Shown: one piece after another, positions 32,140 through 40,008 of the stretch
How positions within the stretch are numbered: the first letter of the stretch is position 1
Layout: every line of letters starts with the position of its first letter
IMG/VR virus record: IMGVR_UViG_3300002907_000003
Span: 1 to 50,663 of that record
From: a virus
Strand: one strand, 5' to 3'
Length of the DNA: 50,663 bases
Program-made: the position numbers and the translations under genes
Notes under the pieces: generated by a model
What the model saw: only the letters and a program-made list of their open reading frames with translations
Databases searched by the model: none
Told to the model about the DNA's origin: nothing

Positions 32140-33789
32140 CTATTTTCCAGCGTTTCCGCCATCTTCTCTTGTTTGAGAACCGCTATCAGTTAATTTAGAT
32201 GTTGGTTTTGTTGGACGACCTTTTGTTTTAGTTGTTGAACTATCTCCTCCACTATCGGCTGGCATTTGCGCCCCCATAATAATTGGAGTTAATCCATCTA
32301 CAAAATTATTTATTTTAGTCATCGCCAATTGACGTTCAAAATGATGAGGTAATTGACCCAATGCGGCCGCTATTTTTTGCATATTTACTATACCATATGA
32401 CATCATATCTTTTTGCATATTTAATCTTTCTTCTCTATTGGTAAAGAAATTTGTACCTTCAAGAAAAAATTTAAATTTTGTTTTTGTTTTTTTATTGATT
32501 TGATATTCCAAGAAATCAGAAAAATAAGGATAAATATGTTCCATCAAATATTCATCAACGTTTATTGATAATTGAGATTCAACAGCATTATTTTTATCTA
32601 AAGTAAATATTAATCTAGAATTTACACCAGATGAAGCAGTAGTTGTTTTCAAAAATTCTTCATAAAATGGAGTTCCTAATGGAAAATCAATTGCTTTCAT
32701 ATCTTCAAGAGGAGCCGCACCTACTTTAATAGCTTCTGATAAGCCCGATTTTAATAAAGCAAGAAACTTTCCTAGCAAATCAGGACTAACAGCAACACTA
32801 TCTTTAACAACTCCACCTTTAACATCTTTATTTAGCATTGGGATTTTTCCTAAAACTAATTTACTTGCACTTGCAATATAAGCATTTGTTTGTAGTTTAC
32901 GAATAACTGGTTGTAAAACTACATCTGAAAACATAGGAGCAAGAAAAGGAATTCTTGTTGCTAATTCAGGATTAAATTTGAAACACCAAAAACCATCTTT
33001 AGGACTTGTTTGAGTCCATAAAACCCATGAACCAGTTCTTCTATCAACTGGATTTGATGGATTATACTTTTTATAAGATTCATTTTCTCCATAAACTCTA
33101 TTATAAAGAGATTTAAAAATTCTAGGAAACATATTTATATCAACACCGGGTTGAATAAAATATAATATATCAAAATCAAAAAGCAATCCATAATCCCATC
33201 TACCAGTAATTAAACAATATTGATGATTTAATTCTTGAAGCGTATATCTATCACCTTCATCTCTCAATACCGAGAAAAATGCTTCTTGTCTAAGCATTTG
33301 TCTAATTGCTGTTCCAAATTCTTTTTTAATATCAAATTTATCTAAGAAATTGTTTACTATTTTGACATCTTTTTTATATTGTTTTAAAAATTTTGCATCT
33401 TCAAAATCAACATCATCTCCAATAGGAACATAAGTTAAATCAAAACTTAACATTCCAGAAAGATAATATAAAACTCTTTTATATACCATTGATGTTAATT
33501 CAAAAAATTCAGAATATCCAACTAATTGTTCTTCATGTTCTTTTGGATTTAATAATGCCGCATCTATTTTATCGGCTGTTGCCATTTGTGGTGACATTGA
33601 AACAGCTTGCAATTGTTGATTAACTAATTGAGGGGTATAAACATTTCCATATAAACTTGATGCAAATTGTAAAACATCCCAAACTTCTTTTTCTGACAAT
33701 AAAATATCATCATTCTTAACTTTTATAATATCTGTTGATTTTTTTGATGATGATTTTCTAGTTATTTTTTTTGATTTTGTTCTTGCCAT
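32140..33789 (-). CDS. Portal protein
   Basis: This 549-residue protein forms the dodecameric DNA gate of the head. It lies directly after the large terminase, is of normal portal length, and has the family's mixed helical layout: VGYSEFFELTSMVYKRVLYY, KQYKKDVKIVNNFLDKFDI, and DRYTLQELNHQYCLITGRW with QPGVDINMFPRIF. A helical region at ~400-470 is followed by an Asn/Thr/Gly-rich disordered C-terminus (SSTTKTKGRPTKPTSKL). The N-terminus is basic (KSKKITRKSSSKK). A GGAGA site precedes the ATG. Confidence 0.82.
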   Translation of the reverse strand: MARTKSKKITRKSSSKKSTDIIKVKNDDILLSEKEVWDVLQFASSLYGNVYTPQLVNQQLQAVSMSPQMATADKIDAALLNPKEHEEQLVGYSEFFELTSMVYKRVLYYLSGMLSFDLTYVPIGDDVDFEDAKFLKQYKKDVKIVNNFLDKFDIKKEFGTAIRQMLRQEAFFSVLRDEGDRYTLQELNHQYCLITGRWDYGLLFDFDILYFIQPGVDINMFPRIFKSLYNRVYGENESYKKYNPSNPVDRRTGSWVLWTQTSPKDGFWCFKFNPELATRIPFLAPMFSDVVLQPVIRKLQTNAYIASASKLVLGKIPMLNKDVKGGVVKDSVAVSPDLLGKFLALLKSGLSEAIKVGAAPLEDMKAIDFPLGTPFYEEFLKTTTASSGVNSRLIFTLDKNNAVESQLSINVDEYLMEHIYPYFSDFLEYQINKKTKTKFKFFLEGTNFFTNREERLNMQKDMMSYGIVNMQKIAAALGQLPHHFERQLAMTKINNFVDGLTPIIMGAQMPADSGGDSSTTKTKGRPTKPTSKLTDSGSQTREDGGNAGK

Positions 33790-33803
33790 TTTTCTCCTCT
33801 CTG

Positions 33804-35612
33804 TTAAACTACCATAATACTATTGAGAAATTCTTCATCAGTATTTCCGGTTTCTTTTAATAAATCGTTATCTAAAAATCCAACGAAATAATTTGCATAT
33901 GAAACACAAGTATAACGGTCTTTTCTTGCTCCATCAGGTTCTTTTAATTTAATGTATCCTGCTTCTAATTTCATAGAAAGATTGACACACTCATTAATAA
34001 ACAAACTTGTTTGAATATATGGATGAAGAAAGAATGCTTTTATAGTTATATCATCATTATCTATTATTTTTTTATAAGTTTTCATTAAATATCCATCTGC
34101 AACTGTTTCTTCAACTAAAAATGAAAACATTTTTTTCTTTAATTTATCTCTAAATGCCACAGCAATTTCAGAATTTAATTTTGCAGATGCAGAAATTGGA
34201 AATATATTTTCTTTAGCATTAATAGCCAAAGTACGTCTTGATAATTCTTCATAAACATCATCAGAAATTCCAATATGTTTCATAACTGTCATTGCTTCGT
34301 ATTCAATATTTCTTTCATCATCTTTTGTTATATTGCCTAATTGGTCAAAAATACTTATACCAGCGTTTGCTATATCAAGCACAATATAATCAGCATTAAA
34401 ATCAAAATAAATTTGTTTCAATCTCAATGTTTGAAAAACAGTATTTTTTCCAGAATGACTTTCCATATAATATAATTCTCTGTGATACCCAACACTCGTT
34501 GGTAAAAGTCTAATGCAAGAAATAATTGTTAAGTCATTACTTCTTCCCGCACGAGTAGCAACATCACAAGATATTAAACGGATTTCTCCTTCAATTCTTT
34601 GGATGTCAAATGGATTTTCTTTCTTATTATATTCATCTTTTCTTTGAGGATAAAATGCTTTCTTTATATCTCTATTTTTTGCAAACATTGACATTTTAAA
34701 ATAAGCATCTCCAGCTTCACCAGCAGGTATATTAAGATATTCTAATTGAAATGGAATTTCTTCCATTGTTTCTTTATCATTTTCAACCTGTTTTACTGTT
34801 TTTATTCTGTGATGAATAGCAGTTAAATAATCTGTGACAAAAAAACCAGAATCTTTTCCAGATAACATTTGTTTTATTGTAATCAATGCTTCTTTATACC
34901 ACCATCCAGAAACAAAGTGTGCAGATGTAATGTGCATTTCTTTTGCTTCTTCGGGAGGAATAATATGATATTCAATATTTTGATTATATGGTGTTGGTCT
35001 AACATAAGCAAATGGTTTGATGATACTATCTAAAATATCCTTATCTACCAATCTACTTTCTTCTACTATAATAAATGTTGCTCTGTGACCCCTCGCACTT
35101 TCTTTACTTGCCACAACTACAATATTACTTCCATTATGAAATATTACTTCATGTTTATTTTGTCCAGATGTAATACTTAAAATTTCTCTTGCTATATTTG
35201 GATAATTATTATTTAAACTTTGTATTTTTTCGCCTATAATAATACCAGCTTGTGCCATAGTGGAAGAAACAATAACAACTGTGCTTCCGGGATATAGTAC
35301 ACAACGAACTATCGCATAAAGTCCAATTAACCAACTTTTTCCAATACTTCTTGATGCAACAGTAAAAAATTTATCTTTTATTCCCATTGCCCATATCCAG
35401 ACAATTTGAAATGGATATAATTTTACACCAAAATAATGTTCTACAAAACGATGAGTATTGAGTCTATAAAAAGTAACCCAAGATTTTAATCTATCTTTTC
35501 TTTCTTGTGTTAATTCTTTTTCTTTTTTCATAACTCTTGGTTTTTGAAATAAGTTTTTACTTCTTGTATTTTTAAAATATTCTTGAGAATAATTTTTTAT
35601 TTTTCCCACCAT
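33804..35612 (-). CDS. terL: Terminase large subunit
   Basis: This 602-residue protein is the packaging motor. Its ATPase domain has a Walker A-like motif at ~86-94 (ASRSIGKSW) and Walker B with catalytic glutamate at ~180-185 (FIIVEE), followed by SRLVDK. The C-terminal RNase H-like nuclease has D350 in ISCDVATRAGRSNDL and D413 in YIVLDIANAG. The protein translocates DNA into the prohead through the portal and cuts the concatemer. It begins two bases after the upstream gene ends and is followed by the portal, the standard order. Confidence 0.95.
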   Translation of the reverse strand: MVGKIKNYSQEYFKNTRSKNLFQKPRVMKKEKELTQERKDRLKSWVTFYRLNTHRFVEHYFGVKLYPFQIVWIWAMGIKDKFFTVASRSIGKSWLIGLYAIVRCVLYPGSTVVIVSSTMAQAGIIIGEKIQSLNNNYPNIAREILSITSGQNKHEVIFHNGSNIVVVASKESARGHRATFIIVEESRLVDKDILDSIIKPFAYVRPTPYNQNIEYHIIPPEEAKEMHITSAHFVSGWWYKEALITIKQMLSGKDSGFFVTDYLTAIHHRIKTVKQVENDKETMEEIPFQLEYLNIPAGEAGDAYFKMSMFAKNRDIKKAFYPQRKDEYNKKENPFDIQRIEGEIRLISCDVATRAGRSNDLTIISCIRLLPTSVGYHRELYYMESHSGKNTVFQTLRLKQIYFDFNADYIVLDIANAGISIFDQLGNITKDDERNIEYEAMTVMKHIGISDDVYEELSRRTLAINAKENIFPISASAKLNSEIAVAFRDKLKKKMFSFLVEETVADGYLMKTYKKIIDNDDITIKAFFLHPYIQTSLFINECVNLSMKLEAGYIKLKEPDGARKDRYTCVSYANYFVGFLDNDLLKETGNTDEEFLNSIMVV

Positions 35613-35614
35613 AA

Positions 35615-36568
35615 TTATTTTTCGCTTTCATTTTCAGAATCATTTAATTCAATTTCTGTTTCATTATTTTCGCCTGATTTTATAACAAAATCTCTTGAAC
35701 GAGTAATAAAATTTTTTATAGGTCTAACAATAAAATTTTCAAAATATTCATTTATATTGTCAACGTCTTTAAATAATTCTCTATTTTCATTCCACCATTC
35801 GGCTGGTTCTTTTTGTTCAATATCTTTTATCCAAACTCCGAATGCTTCTTGATTTTTTCCAGAAGATGCAACATTTTGTTTGGCAGGGTCTAATGCCGCT
35901 GTTTTCAAAATCTCTTGCAATTGTTTTTGTAATTTAGAAACATCTAAATTTTGAACTCTCTTATTTCTAATTGCTAATTGGGTAAAACATATCTCCCTAA
36001 TCATAACAATATCTGAATTTCCACCAATTGAATTATCTTCTTTCCATCTTGCTAATTCTTTTTCTAAATATTCATAATCTTCAAAACTTAAACCTTCGCC
36101 CCAAAAATCATTTAAATATTCTTGAAAATCTTCAGATTCATTAGAAATTTCATCGTTATTAATATTTTTAGTAAATCCATTATATTCATATTTTCCTGAT
36201 AATGAAGGATTTAATTTTAATTGTTTTCCTAAATGTGATTTATATAATGAAAATAAATTTTTACTCAATACTTTATCACCCAATGTTTCCATATGTAACT
36301 CTAAAGAATCTATAACAGATTCCATATATGCAACATCAACAATTTGACATGTTTTATGGATTGCTTCTTTTAAATCCATATAACTATTTTTTAAACAACC
36401 TTCAAATATTTCTGAAATACAAAGTTTACAGATAGACATAAAATTATTTGAATCTATATCTAAATTGACAGCAGAATAAAATTCTGTTGATTTTTTGATT
36501 TTCATACACTTGCGGCAATAGACTCCATCAACTTCAGTTATAAGTCTTTTGCTTTTTAGTCTTGCCAT
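35615..36568 (-). CDS. Zinc-finger protein upstream of terminase, candidate small terminase
   Basis: This 317-residue protein begins with a treble-clef-like CxxC...CxxC finger (VYCRKCMKIKKS at ~17, then MSICKLCISEI at ~45). A helical middle contains DLKEAIHKTCQIVDVAYMES, followed by DYEYLEKELARWKEDNS, and the C-terminus is acidic. Position directly before the large terminase and the end-to-start spacing of two bases suggest a DNA-recognition partner of the packaging motor. It is larger than usual small terminases, so this is an inference. Confidence 0.55.
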   Translation of the reverse strand: MARLKSKRLITEVDGVYCRKCMKIKKSTEFYSAVNLDIDSNNFMSICKLCISEIFEGCLKNSYMDLKEAIHKTCQIVDVAYMESVIDSLELHMETLGDKVLSKNLFSLYKSHLGKQLKLNPSLSGKYEYNGFTKNINNDEISNESEDFQEYLNDFWGEGLSFEDYEYLEKELARWKEDNSIGGNSDIVMIREICFTQLAIRNKRVQNLDVSKLQKQLQEILKTAALDPAKQNVASSGKNQEAFGVWIKDIEQKEPAEWWNENRELFKDVDNINEYFENFIVRPIKNFITRSRDFVIKSGENNETEIELNDSENESEK

Positions 36569-36598
36569 TTTATATGACCTCCGAACTATTTCAGTTTA

Positions 36599-36627
36599 AA
36601 ACAAAAAAGACTCTATAAAGAGTCTTT
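36599..36627 (-). terminator. Intrinsic terminator after tRNA-Thr
   Basis: The minus-strand stem AAAGACTCT / AGAGTCTTT with loop TTAT is followed by TTTGTTTT. It lies nine bases after the tRNA-Thr 3' end and before the small-terminase-like gene. Its core is nearly identical to the terminator at 37556-37582. Confidence 0.85.
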
Positions 36628-36635
36628 CAATATAG

Positions 36636-36707
36636 AGCTACCAGCAGAAATTGAATCCACAAGACCTAATTACAAGTTAGGCATTTTACCAGTTAAATTA
36701 TGGTAGC
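36636..36707 (-). tRNA. tRNA-Thr (anticodon UGU)
   Basis: A cloverleaf is visible: 7-bp acceptor GCTACCA / TGGTAGC and anticodon stem CCTAA / TTAGG with loop CTTGTAA, giving anticodon TGT. The T-arm has a TTCAATT loop. The CCA is not encoded. It is read from the minus strand between the HNH endonuclease gene and a terminator. Confidence 0.85.
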
Positions 36708-36718
36708 AAAAGAAAAAA

Positions 36719-37342
36719 TTATTTTTTTCTATTAGTTCTTCCATTTCCTTTATTTTTTGCTTTAAAAGTTGGAAGAAGAGCATCACAATTATTGCAAACA
36801 TATCTAAGATTATTTGGAAAATTATTATTATGATTTCCGTCTATATGGTCAACAACAACGGGAATTTCAACATCATTCCAATTTTCTAATTCGCAAATTG
36901 AACATTTTTTATCAATATTTATTTTTCTAAAAAATCTTCTTGCTTCTTCGTCGTTCATTTCTCCAGCATTATATCTAGGTAAATTTTTTAAAAAACTATC
37001 TTTTTGATTTTTTTCAGCTTGACATTTTGTATTACAATATTTTCTATCACTTCTTCCATTTATTTTTTTACCACAATTTATACAAAAAGAATCTTTTCTT
37101 CTTTGAATATAAATTTTTATGTTTTTATTAGAATAACTTGCTCCACAACTTTGAGAACAATAAGTATTAACTCTTTTTTCATAATCAATTGGTTTATTGC
37201 ATTCTAAACATAATTTTGGATTATTTTCGTATTTATTTTTTGCTTTTAATCCATTTTCAATTGTTAAATTTCTTCCAATTTTTAATTTATCATTTGCTCT
37301 TTTTCTGCTTGCTTTTGATTTATATCTTCCTGAACTTTTCAT
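36719..37342 (-). CDS. HNH endonuclease with zinc-finger modules
   Basis: This 207-residue protein has basic N-terminal segments (KSSGRYKSKASRKRANDK) and several CxxC knuckles (LCLECNKPI, YCSQSCGAS, FCINCGKKI, KYCNTKCQAE). A C-terminal HNH nuclease fold reads KCSICELENW, then VVVDHIDGNHNNNFPNNL and YVCNNCDALLP. The DH and NN residues form the metal-dependent active site. It lies within a tRNA island, where free-standing homing endonucleases are common. No intron core is seen beside it. Confidence 0.88.
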   Translation of the reverse strand: MKSSGRYKSKASRKRANDKLKIGRNLTIENGLKAKNKYENNPKLCLECNKPIDYEKRVNTYCSQSCGASYSNKNIKIYIQRRKDSFCINCGKKINGRSDRKYCNTKCQAEKNQKDSFLKNLPRYNAGEMNDEEARRFFRKINIDKKCSICELENWNDVEIPVVVDHIDGNHNNNFPNNLRYVCNNCDALLPTFKAKNKGNGRTNRKK

Positions 37343-37370
37343 TTTTTATTTTCCCATAATCCCACAAATA

Positions 37371-37405
37371 TAATTAAAAAGAAAGAAGCCGGGGATTCGG
37401 CTTTT
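37371..37405 (-). terminator. Intrinsic terminator after tRNA-Met
   Basis: The minus strand carries a GC-rich stem AAGCCG / CGGCTT with loop AATCCC, followed by CTTTCTTTTT. It lies about 38 bases after the tRNA-Met gene. It would make the tRNA-Met a short separate transcript. Confidence 0.8.
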
Positions 37406-37442
37406 CGATTGGTTCATGACTTCCAATCTATCTATCTTTTAG

Positions 37443-37513
37443 TTGCGCGAGCAAGAATCGAACTTGCGGCAAGAGGTTATGGGCCTCCTGTGTTACCACT
37501 ACACCATCTCGCA
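37443..37513 (-). tRNA. tRNA-Met (anticodon CAU)
   Basis: The acceptor TGCGAGA pairs with TCGCGCA except for one A/G mismatch. The anticodon stem GGAGG / CCTCT holds loop CCCATAA, giving anticodon CAT. Position 33 is C instead of the usual T, as in some initiator-like tRNAs. The T-arm GCAAG-TTCGATT-CTTGC is perfect. Methionine is most likely; a lysidine-modified isoleucine tRNA cannot be excluded. Confidence 0.75.
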
Positions 37514-37523
37514 TCGTAAAAAC

Positions 37524-37552
37524 ATGTTATCATATAAACATGATTTTGTCAA
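37524..37552 (-). promoter_or_regulatory. Sigma-A-type promoter for tRNA-Met
   Basis: The minus strand has TTGACA (37547-37552), 17 bases, and TAACAT (37524-37529) with an extended -10 TG. It sits between the terminator at 37556-37582 and the tRNA-Met, so the tRNA forms its own unit with terminator on each side. Confidence 0.75.
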
Positions 37553-37555
37553 GAG

Positions 37556-37582
37556 GTTAAAAAGGACTCTATAAAGAGTCCT
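37556..37582 (-). terminator. Intrinsic terminator after the exonuclease gene
   Basis: The minus-strand stem AGGACTCT / AGAGTCCT with loop TTAT is followed by TTTTAACC. It lies about 90 bases after the exonuclease stop and abuts the tRNA-Met promoter. Confidence 0.82.
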
Positions 37583-37669
37583 CTCTAACAAATATATTTA
37601 ATTTCCCCCATATTTATAATAAATAGAAACAATAAAAAATAAATTCTTAATAAATATAGAAAAATTTAT

Positions 37670-38578
37670 TTAATTTTTTAATAAATTTTCTTTTTTAAAT
37701 TTAGACAAAATATTTTTTCCATATCTATGTAAAGAACCGCATTTATCACATCTCAAAGATTCATACATTCCTTGACCTGAAGGATATTTTCCTTCATTTG
37801 TAAATTCTGTTCCCAAACAATTAGGACATTGTTTTGTTTCCAAATTATTGTGTCTGGCAAGATTTGGGTGATTTGGAATGAATCCCCTAAGTTTGTAATA
37901 CAAAGTTTCTGTAGCTATAACATCACCCACATTATAAGAAAGCATCGTATTCAGGGACTTGTCATCCCCATTAGAACAGGCTATCCATAAAGGAAAACCA
38001 TCATTATCAATTTTATTTCTAATACCTAATTTTTTATTTATTTCAGTTAATTTATTTGAAGTAAATCTGAAATTATTTCTAGCTACTTGTAAAGTATCTA
38101 TGGTCAAATATTTTACTGGTTTTGCATACATCAAAAAATAATTATTTAAAGTTTTTCCATCATAATTAAGAAAATTATGTCCAATTATTATATCACATGA
38201 ATTAACAAATTCAAATGCAGATAAAGAAATTCTTTCTGGATTTCTATTTATGGCTTCTTCTGATGTCAGAATATCTGAATATATTTTATTTGAATTCAAA
38301 TATTTTCCAGCCCAACTAAGAAGACATAAATCTTCTATCATTTGTTCTCCACCTAGATATTGTTCTCTCATTCCCCATGAATAAAATTTAGCCGGTAAAT
38401 TTTCTATATCCATCACGCCAATTTTAAAAGTATCAGTTTTTGCATTTACTTCAAAAAATTCTACAGGAATGGAATCCCATGTACCACAATCTTGACATTC
38501 TATTCTTTTTTTTGTTCTGGATTTATTAAATCCTCTTTGTTGAATATTTTCTGAACTACATTCTTTGCAGGTAATCAA
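37670..38578 (-). CDS. DEDDy-type 3'-5' exonuclease with zinc ribbons
   Basis: This 302-residue protein has an N-terminal zinc ribbon (ITCKECSSENIQQRG, then IECQDCGTW). An RNase H-like exonuclease core (~50-235) follows, with D/E in GVMDIENLPAKF (Exo I), D in IIGHNFLNYDGKTL (Exo II) and YNVGD (Exo III, YxxxD). A C-terminal zinc ribbon completes it (KQCPNCLGTEF, then LRCDKCGSLHRYG). It is therefore a DnaQ/PolB-exo-like nuclease without a polymerase domain. It is co-directed with the tRNA cluster. It may process tRNA ends, degrade host DNA or act in replication; the substrate is not fixed by the sequence. Confidence 0.82.
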   Translation of the reverse strand: MITCKECSSENIQQRGFNKSRTKKRIECQDCGTWDSIPVEFFEVNAKTDTFKIGVMDIENLPAKFYSWGMREQYLGGEQMIEDLCLLSWAGKYLNSNKIYSDILTSEEAINRNPERISLSAFEFVNSCDIIIGHNFLNYDGKTLNNYFLMYAKPVKYLTIDTLQVARNNFRFTSNKLTEINKKLGIRNKIDNDGFPLWIACSNGDDKSLNTMLSYNVGDVIATETLYYKLRGFIPNHPNLARHNNLETKQCPNCLGTEFTNEGKYPSGQGMYESLRCDKCGSLHRYGKNILSKFKKENLLKN

Positions 38579-38594
38579 TTTTATCTCCTAATTT

Positions 38595-38619
38595 GGATAT
38601 GTTATAAAAATACATATCC
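38595..38619 (-). other. Hairpin between tRNA-Asn and exonuclease gene
   Basis: An 8-bp stem (GGATATGT and its complement) surrounds a 9-base AT loop. It lies about 25 bases after the tRNA-Asn 3' end. With no clear U-tract on the minus strand, it may mark a processing site rather than a terminator. Confidence 0.45.
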
Positions 38620-38644
38620 CCCTAATTACATTTCCCACATTTAG

Positions 38645-38716
38645 CTGGCACGACAGGACTTGAACCCATATGACGATATTAACAGTATCGCATCTTGCCT
38701 ATTAGATGACACGCCA
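38645..38716 (-). tRNA. tRNA-Asn (anticodon GUU)
   Basis: The acceptor TGGCGTG pairs with CGTGCCA, with two G·U pairs. The anticodon stem CGATA / TATCG holds loop CTGTTAA, giving anticodon GTT. T-loop TTCAAGT is present and the discriminator base is G, as expected for Asn. Confidence 0.88.
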
Positions 38717-38733
38717 AAATTTATTTATTACAG

Positions 38734-38808
38734 TCAGTGTAGCAGGATTTGAACCTGCGAACCTCGCCGCCCCAAACGGCTTGCTCTACCGAACTGAGCT
38801 ACACACTG
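38734..38808 (-). tRNA. tRNA-Pro (anticodon UGG)
   Basis: The acceptor CAGTGTG pairs with TACACTG. The D-arm GCTC / GAGC is perfect. The anticodon stem GCCG / CGGC holds loop TTTGGGG, giving anticodon TGG with the usual G37. The T-arm GCAGG-TTCAAAT-CCTGC is perfect. Discriminator A fits Pro. Confidence 0.9.
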
Positions 38809-38830
38809 ATATTTATTTTTTTTCTTACAA

Positions 38831-38904
38831 GTCCAGTTATAGGAACTCGAATCCTAATTTGCAGGGTGAAAACCTGCCGTCATGACCTTTAGACCATAAC
38901 CGGA
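38831..38904 (-). tRNA. tRNA-Glu (anticodon UUC)
   Basis: The acceptor TCCGGTT pairs with AACTGGA. The anticodon stem GCAGG / CCTGC holds loop TTTTCAC, giving anticodon TTC. The T-arm TAGGA-TTCGAGT-TCCTA is perfect. CCA is not encoded. Confidence 0.88.
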
Positions 38905-38907
38905 TAG

Positions 38908-38978
38908 AGCAGGTAAAGGGAATCAAACCCTTATCATCAGTTTGGAAAACTGAGGCACAATCAATATACCATACCCGC
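38908..38978 (-). tRNA. tRNA-Gly (anticodon UCC)
   Basis: The acceptor GCGGGTA pairs with TACCTGC. The anticodon stem TCAGT / ACTGA holds loop TTTCCAA, giving anticodon TCC. The T-arm AAGGG-TTTGATT-CCCTT is perfect. It is the first tRNA after the promoter at 39016-39044 and lies three bases from tRNA-Glu. Confidence 0.88.
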
Positions 38979-38983
38979 ATTTA

Positions 38984-38999
38984 GGTCTATTTCTAGACC
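38984..38999 (-). other. Small hairpin before the tRNA array
   Basis: GGTCTA and TAGACC surround a 4-base loop, six bases before the tRNA-Gly 5' end and within the presumed leader of the promoter at 39016-39044. It may aid 5' processing of the tRNA precursor. Confidence 0.4.
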
Positions 39000-39015
39000 C
39001 ATTTATATTCTCTAA

Positions 39016-39044
39016 ATTCTACCACATTATGTTATTTTTGTCAA
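39016..39044 (-). promoter_or_regulatory. Sigma-A-type promoter for the tRNA array
   Basis: The minus strand has TTGACA (39039-39044), 17 bases, and TAGAAT (39016-39021) with an extended -10 TG. It overlaps the intergenic space after the holin-like gene and faces the Gly-Glu-Pro-Asn tRNA array and exonuclease gene. Confidence 0.85.
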
Positions 39045-39050
39045 GGGATA

Positions 39051-39350
39051 TTATTTATCAAGTTTATCTTGTTGATGAAATAATTGTCCCAAATAGTAAA
39101 CACCAAAAATTGAACTAATAATCATAAATATAGGTGTTGCAATTGTCATAAAAGCATCAGTTGCATATGTCAATATCAAATATGCTCCAACACCAATTGC
39201 GGCACTTCCCAAGAACGATAAAAATTGTTTTTGGGCTGAATTATATTTTGTTTGAAACCAGTTCCATCTTTCGACTAAAAAAGATACAACGGCCACACTT
39301 CCACCACCGAAAGCAAGAAATTGCAAAAATCCAATTAAAGTTATATTCAT
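39051..39350 (-). CDS. Holin-like membrane protein
   Basis: This 99-residue protein has three hydrophobic segments: LIGFLQFLAFGGGSVAVVSF, FLSFLGSAAIGVGAYLILTY and IATPIFMIISSIFGVYYLG. It has a short polar C-terminus (FHQQDKLDK). Size and topology suit a holin, which makes inner-membrane holes at lysis. However, the lysozyme gene is ~9 kb downstream, so the pairing is inferred. GGAGG precedes the ATG and a promoter lies just after the stop. Confidence 0.6.
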   Translation of the reverse strand: MNITLIGFLQFLAFGGGSVAVVSFLVERWNWFQTKYNSAQKQFLSFLGSAAIGVGAYLILTYATDAFMTIATPIFMIISSIFGVYYLGQLFHQQDKLDK

Positions 39351-39376
39351 TTTTCCTCCTATTTTTTAAAACATTA

Positions 39377-39691
39377 TTATGAAACCATTATTGTATAATT
39401 TCTCGGTACAAGACCACCAGCATTTCCCGATGTATAAGTCCATGTTATATCAGGATAAATTTTTACATGCTCCCATTTTTGCCAATCATAAGGATATGTT
39501 GGATATGTTGGATATGTTGGATATGTTGGATAAACATATGGTCTATCAACATAAATAGTTTCTTTTTCTGGTTGAATGCCCAACAGATTAGTCAAAGCTT
39601 CTTGTAATTCTATTGCTTGTTCAACCGTCAATTCAGCTTCTTTATTTCCTATCTTTATTGTTATTTTAGATATTTGTACATCTTTATTCAT
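39377..39691 (-). CDS. Hypothetical protein with Tyr-Pro-Thr repeat
   Basis: This 104-residue protein has an N-terminal region with KITIKIGNKEAELTVEQAIE, then LQEALTNLLGI, which looks like a small helical/beta domain. A YPT tripeptide repeat follows (four full units, then YPY), and the C-terminus reads WTYTSGNAGGLVPRNYTIM. The repeat is encoded by identical 9-bp units. No family recognised; a structural linker is plausible. Confidence 0.55.
   Translation of the reverse strand: MNKDVQISKITIKIGNKEAELTVEQAIELQEALTNLLGIQPEKETIYVDRPYVYPTYPTYPTYPTYPYDWQKWEHVKIYPDITWTYTSGNAGGLVPRNYTIMVS
39492..39530 (-). repeat. Tandem 9-bp repeat (Tyr-Pro-Thr codons)
   Basis: Four exact copies of GGATATGTT (plus strand) and a partial fifth lie in frame in the hypothetical gene at 39377-39691. 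Exact copies suggest recent slippage expansion. Confidence 0.9.
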
Positions 39692-39729
39692 TTTTAAATC
39701 TCCTTAATATTAATAAAAAACCAATTTTA

Positions 39730-40008
39730 TCAAGGTTTTATTTCTGTAGTTTGTTCTGAAACTTCTTCTATACTTTCAGATTCTTCGTTTTCATCATTAA
39801 GCATATGATACATTCTATGGTCGAATTCTGCTTCGGCTGTTTCACTTGTAAGAGCAAGTGTTTCTAAAATAACCATTCCGGCTTTTGCCATAAGTAAAGG
39901 GATATTGTCAGACATGAATCCTTGAGGCCATGATTCTTCGCCAAAATTTGCTTCACACCATGTTTCTAAAGTTTGAGCTAAATCTGATTCTAATTTTGGA
40001 TGTAACAT
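39730..40008 (-). CDS. Small acidic hypothetical protein
   Basis: This 92-residue product reads LHPKLESDLAQTLETWCEAN, then LLMAKAGMVILETLALTSE, and ends in an acidic tail with several glutamates. It looks helical. Its start codon overlaps the stop of the HU-like gene, suggesting coupling. A weak AAAACC / GGTTTT hairpin with a T-run follows the stop. No family recognised. Confidence 0.55.
   Translation of the reverse strand: MLHPKLESDLAQTLETWCEANFGEESWPQGFMSDNIPLLMAKAGMVILETLALTSETAEAEFDHRMYHMLNDENEESESIEEVSEQTTEIKP

Noticed and set aside
39492-39530. Short regular repeats as a CRISPR array
   Set aside because: The 9-bp units are contiguous, in frame and have no spacers.
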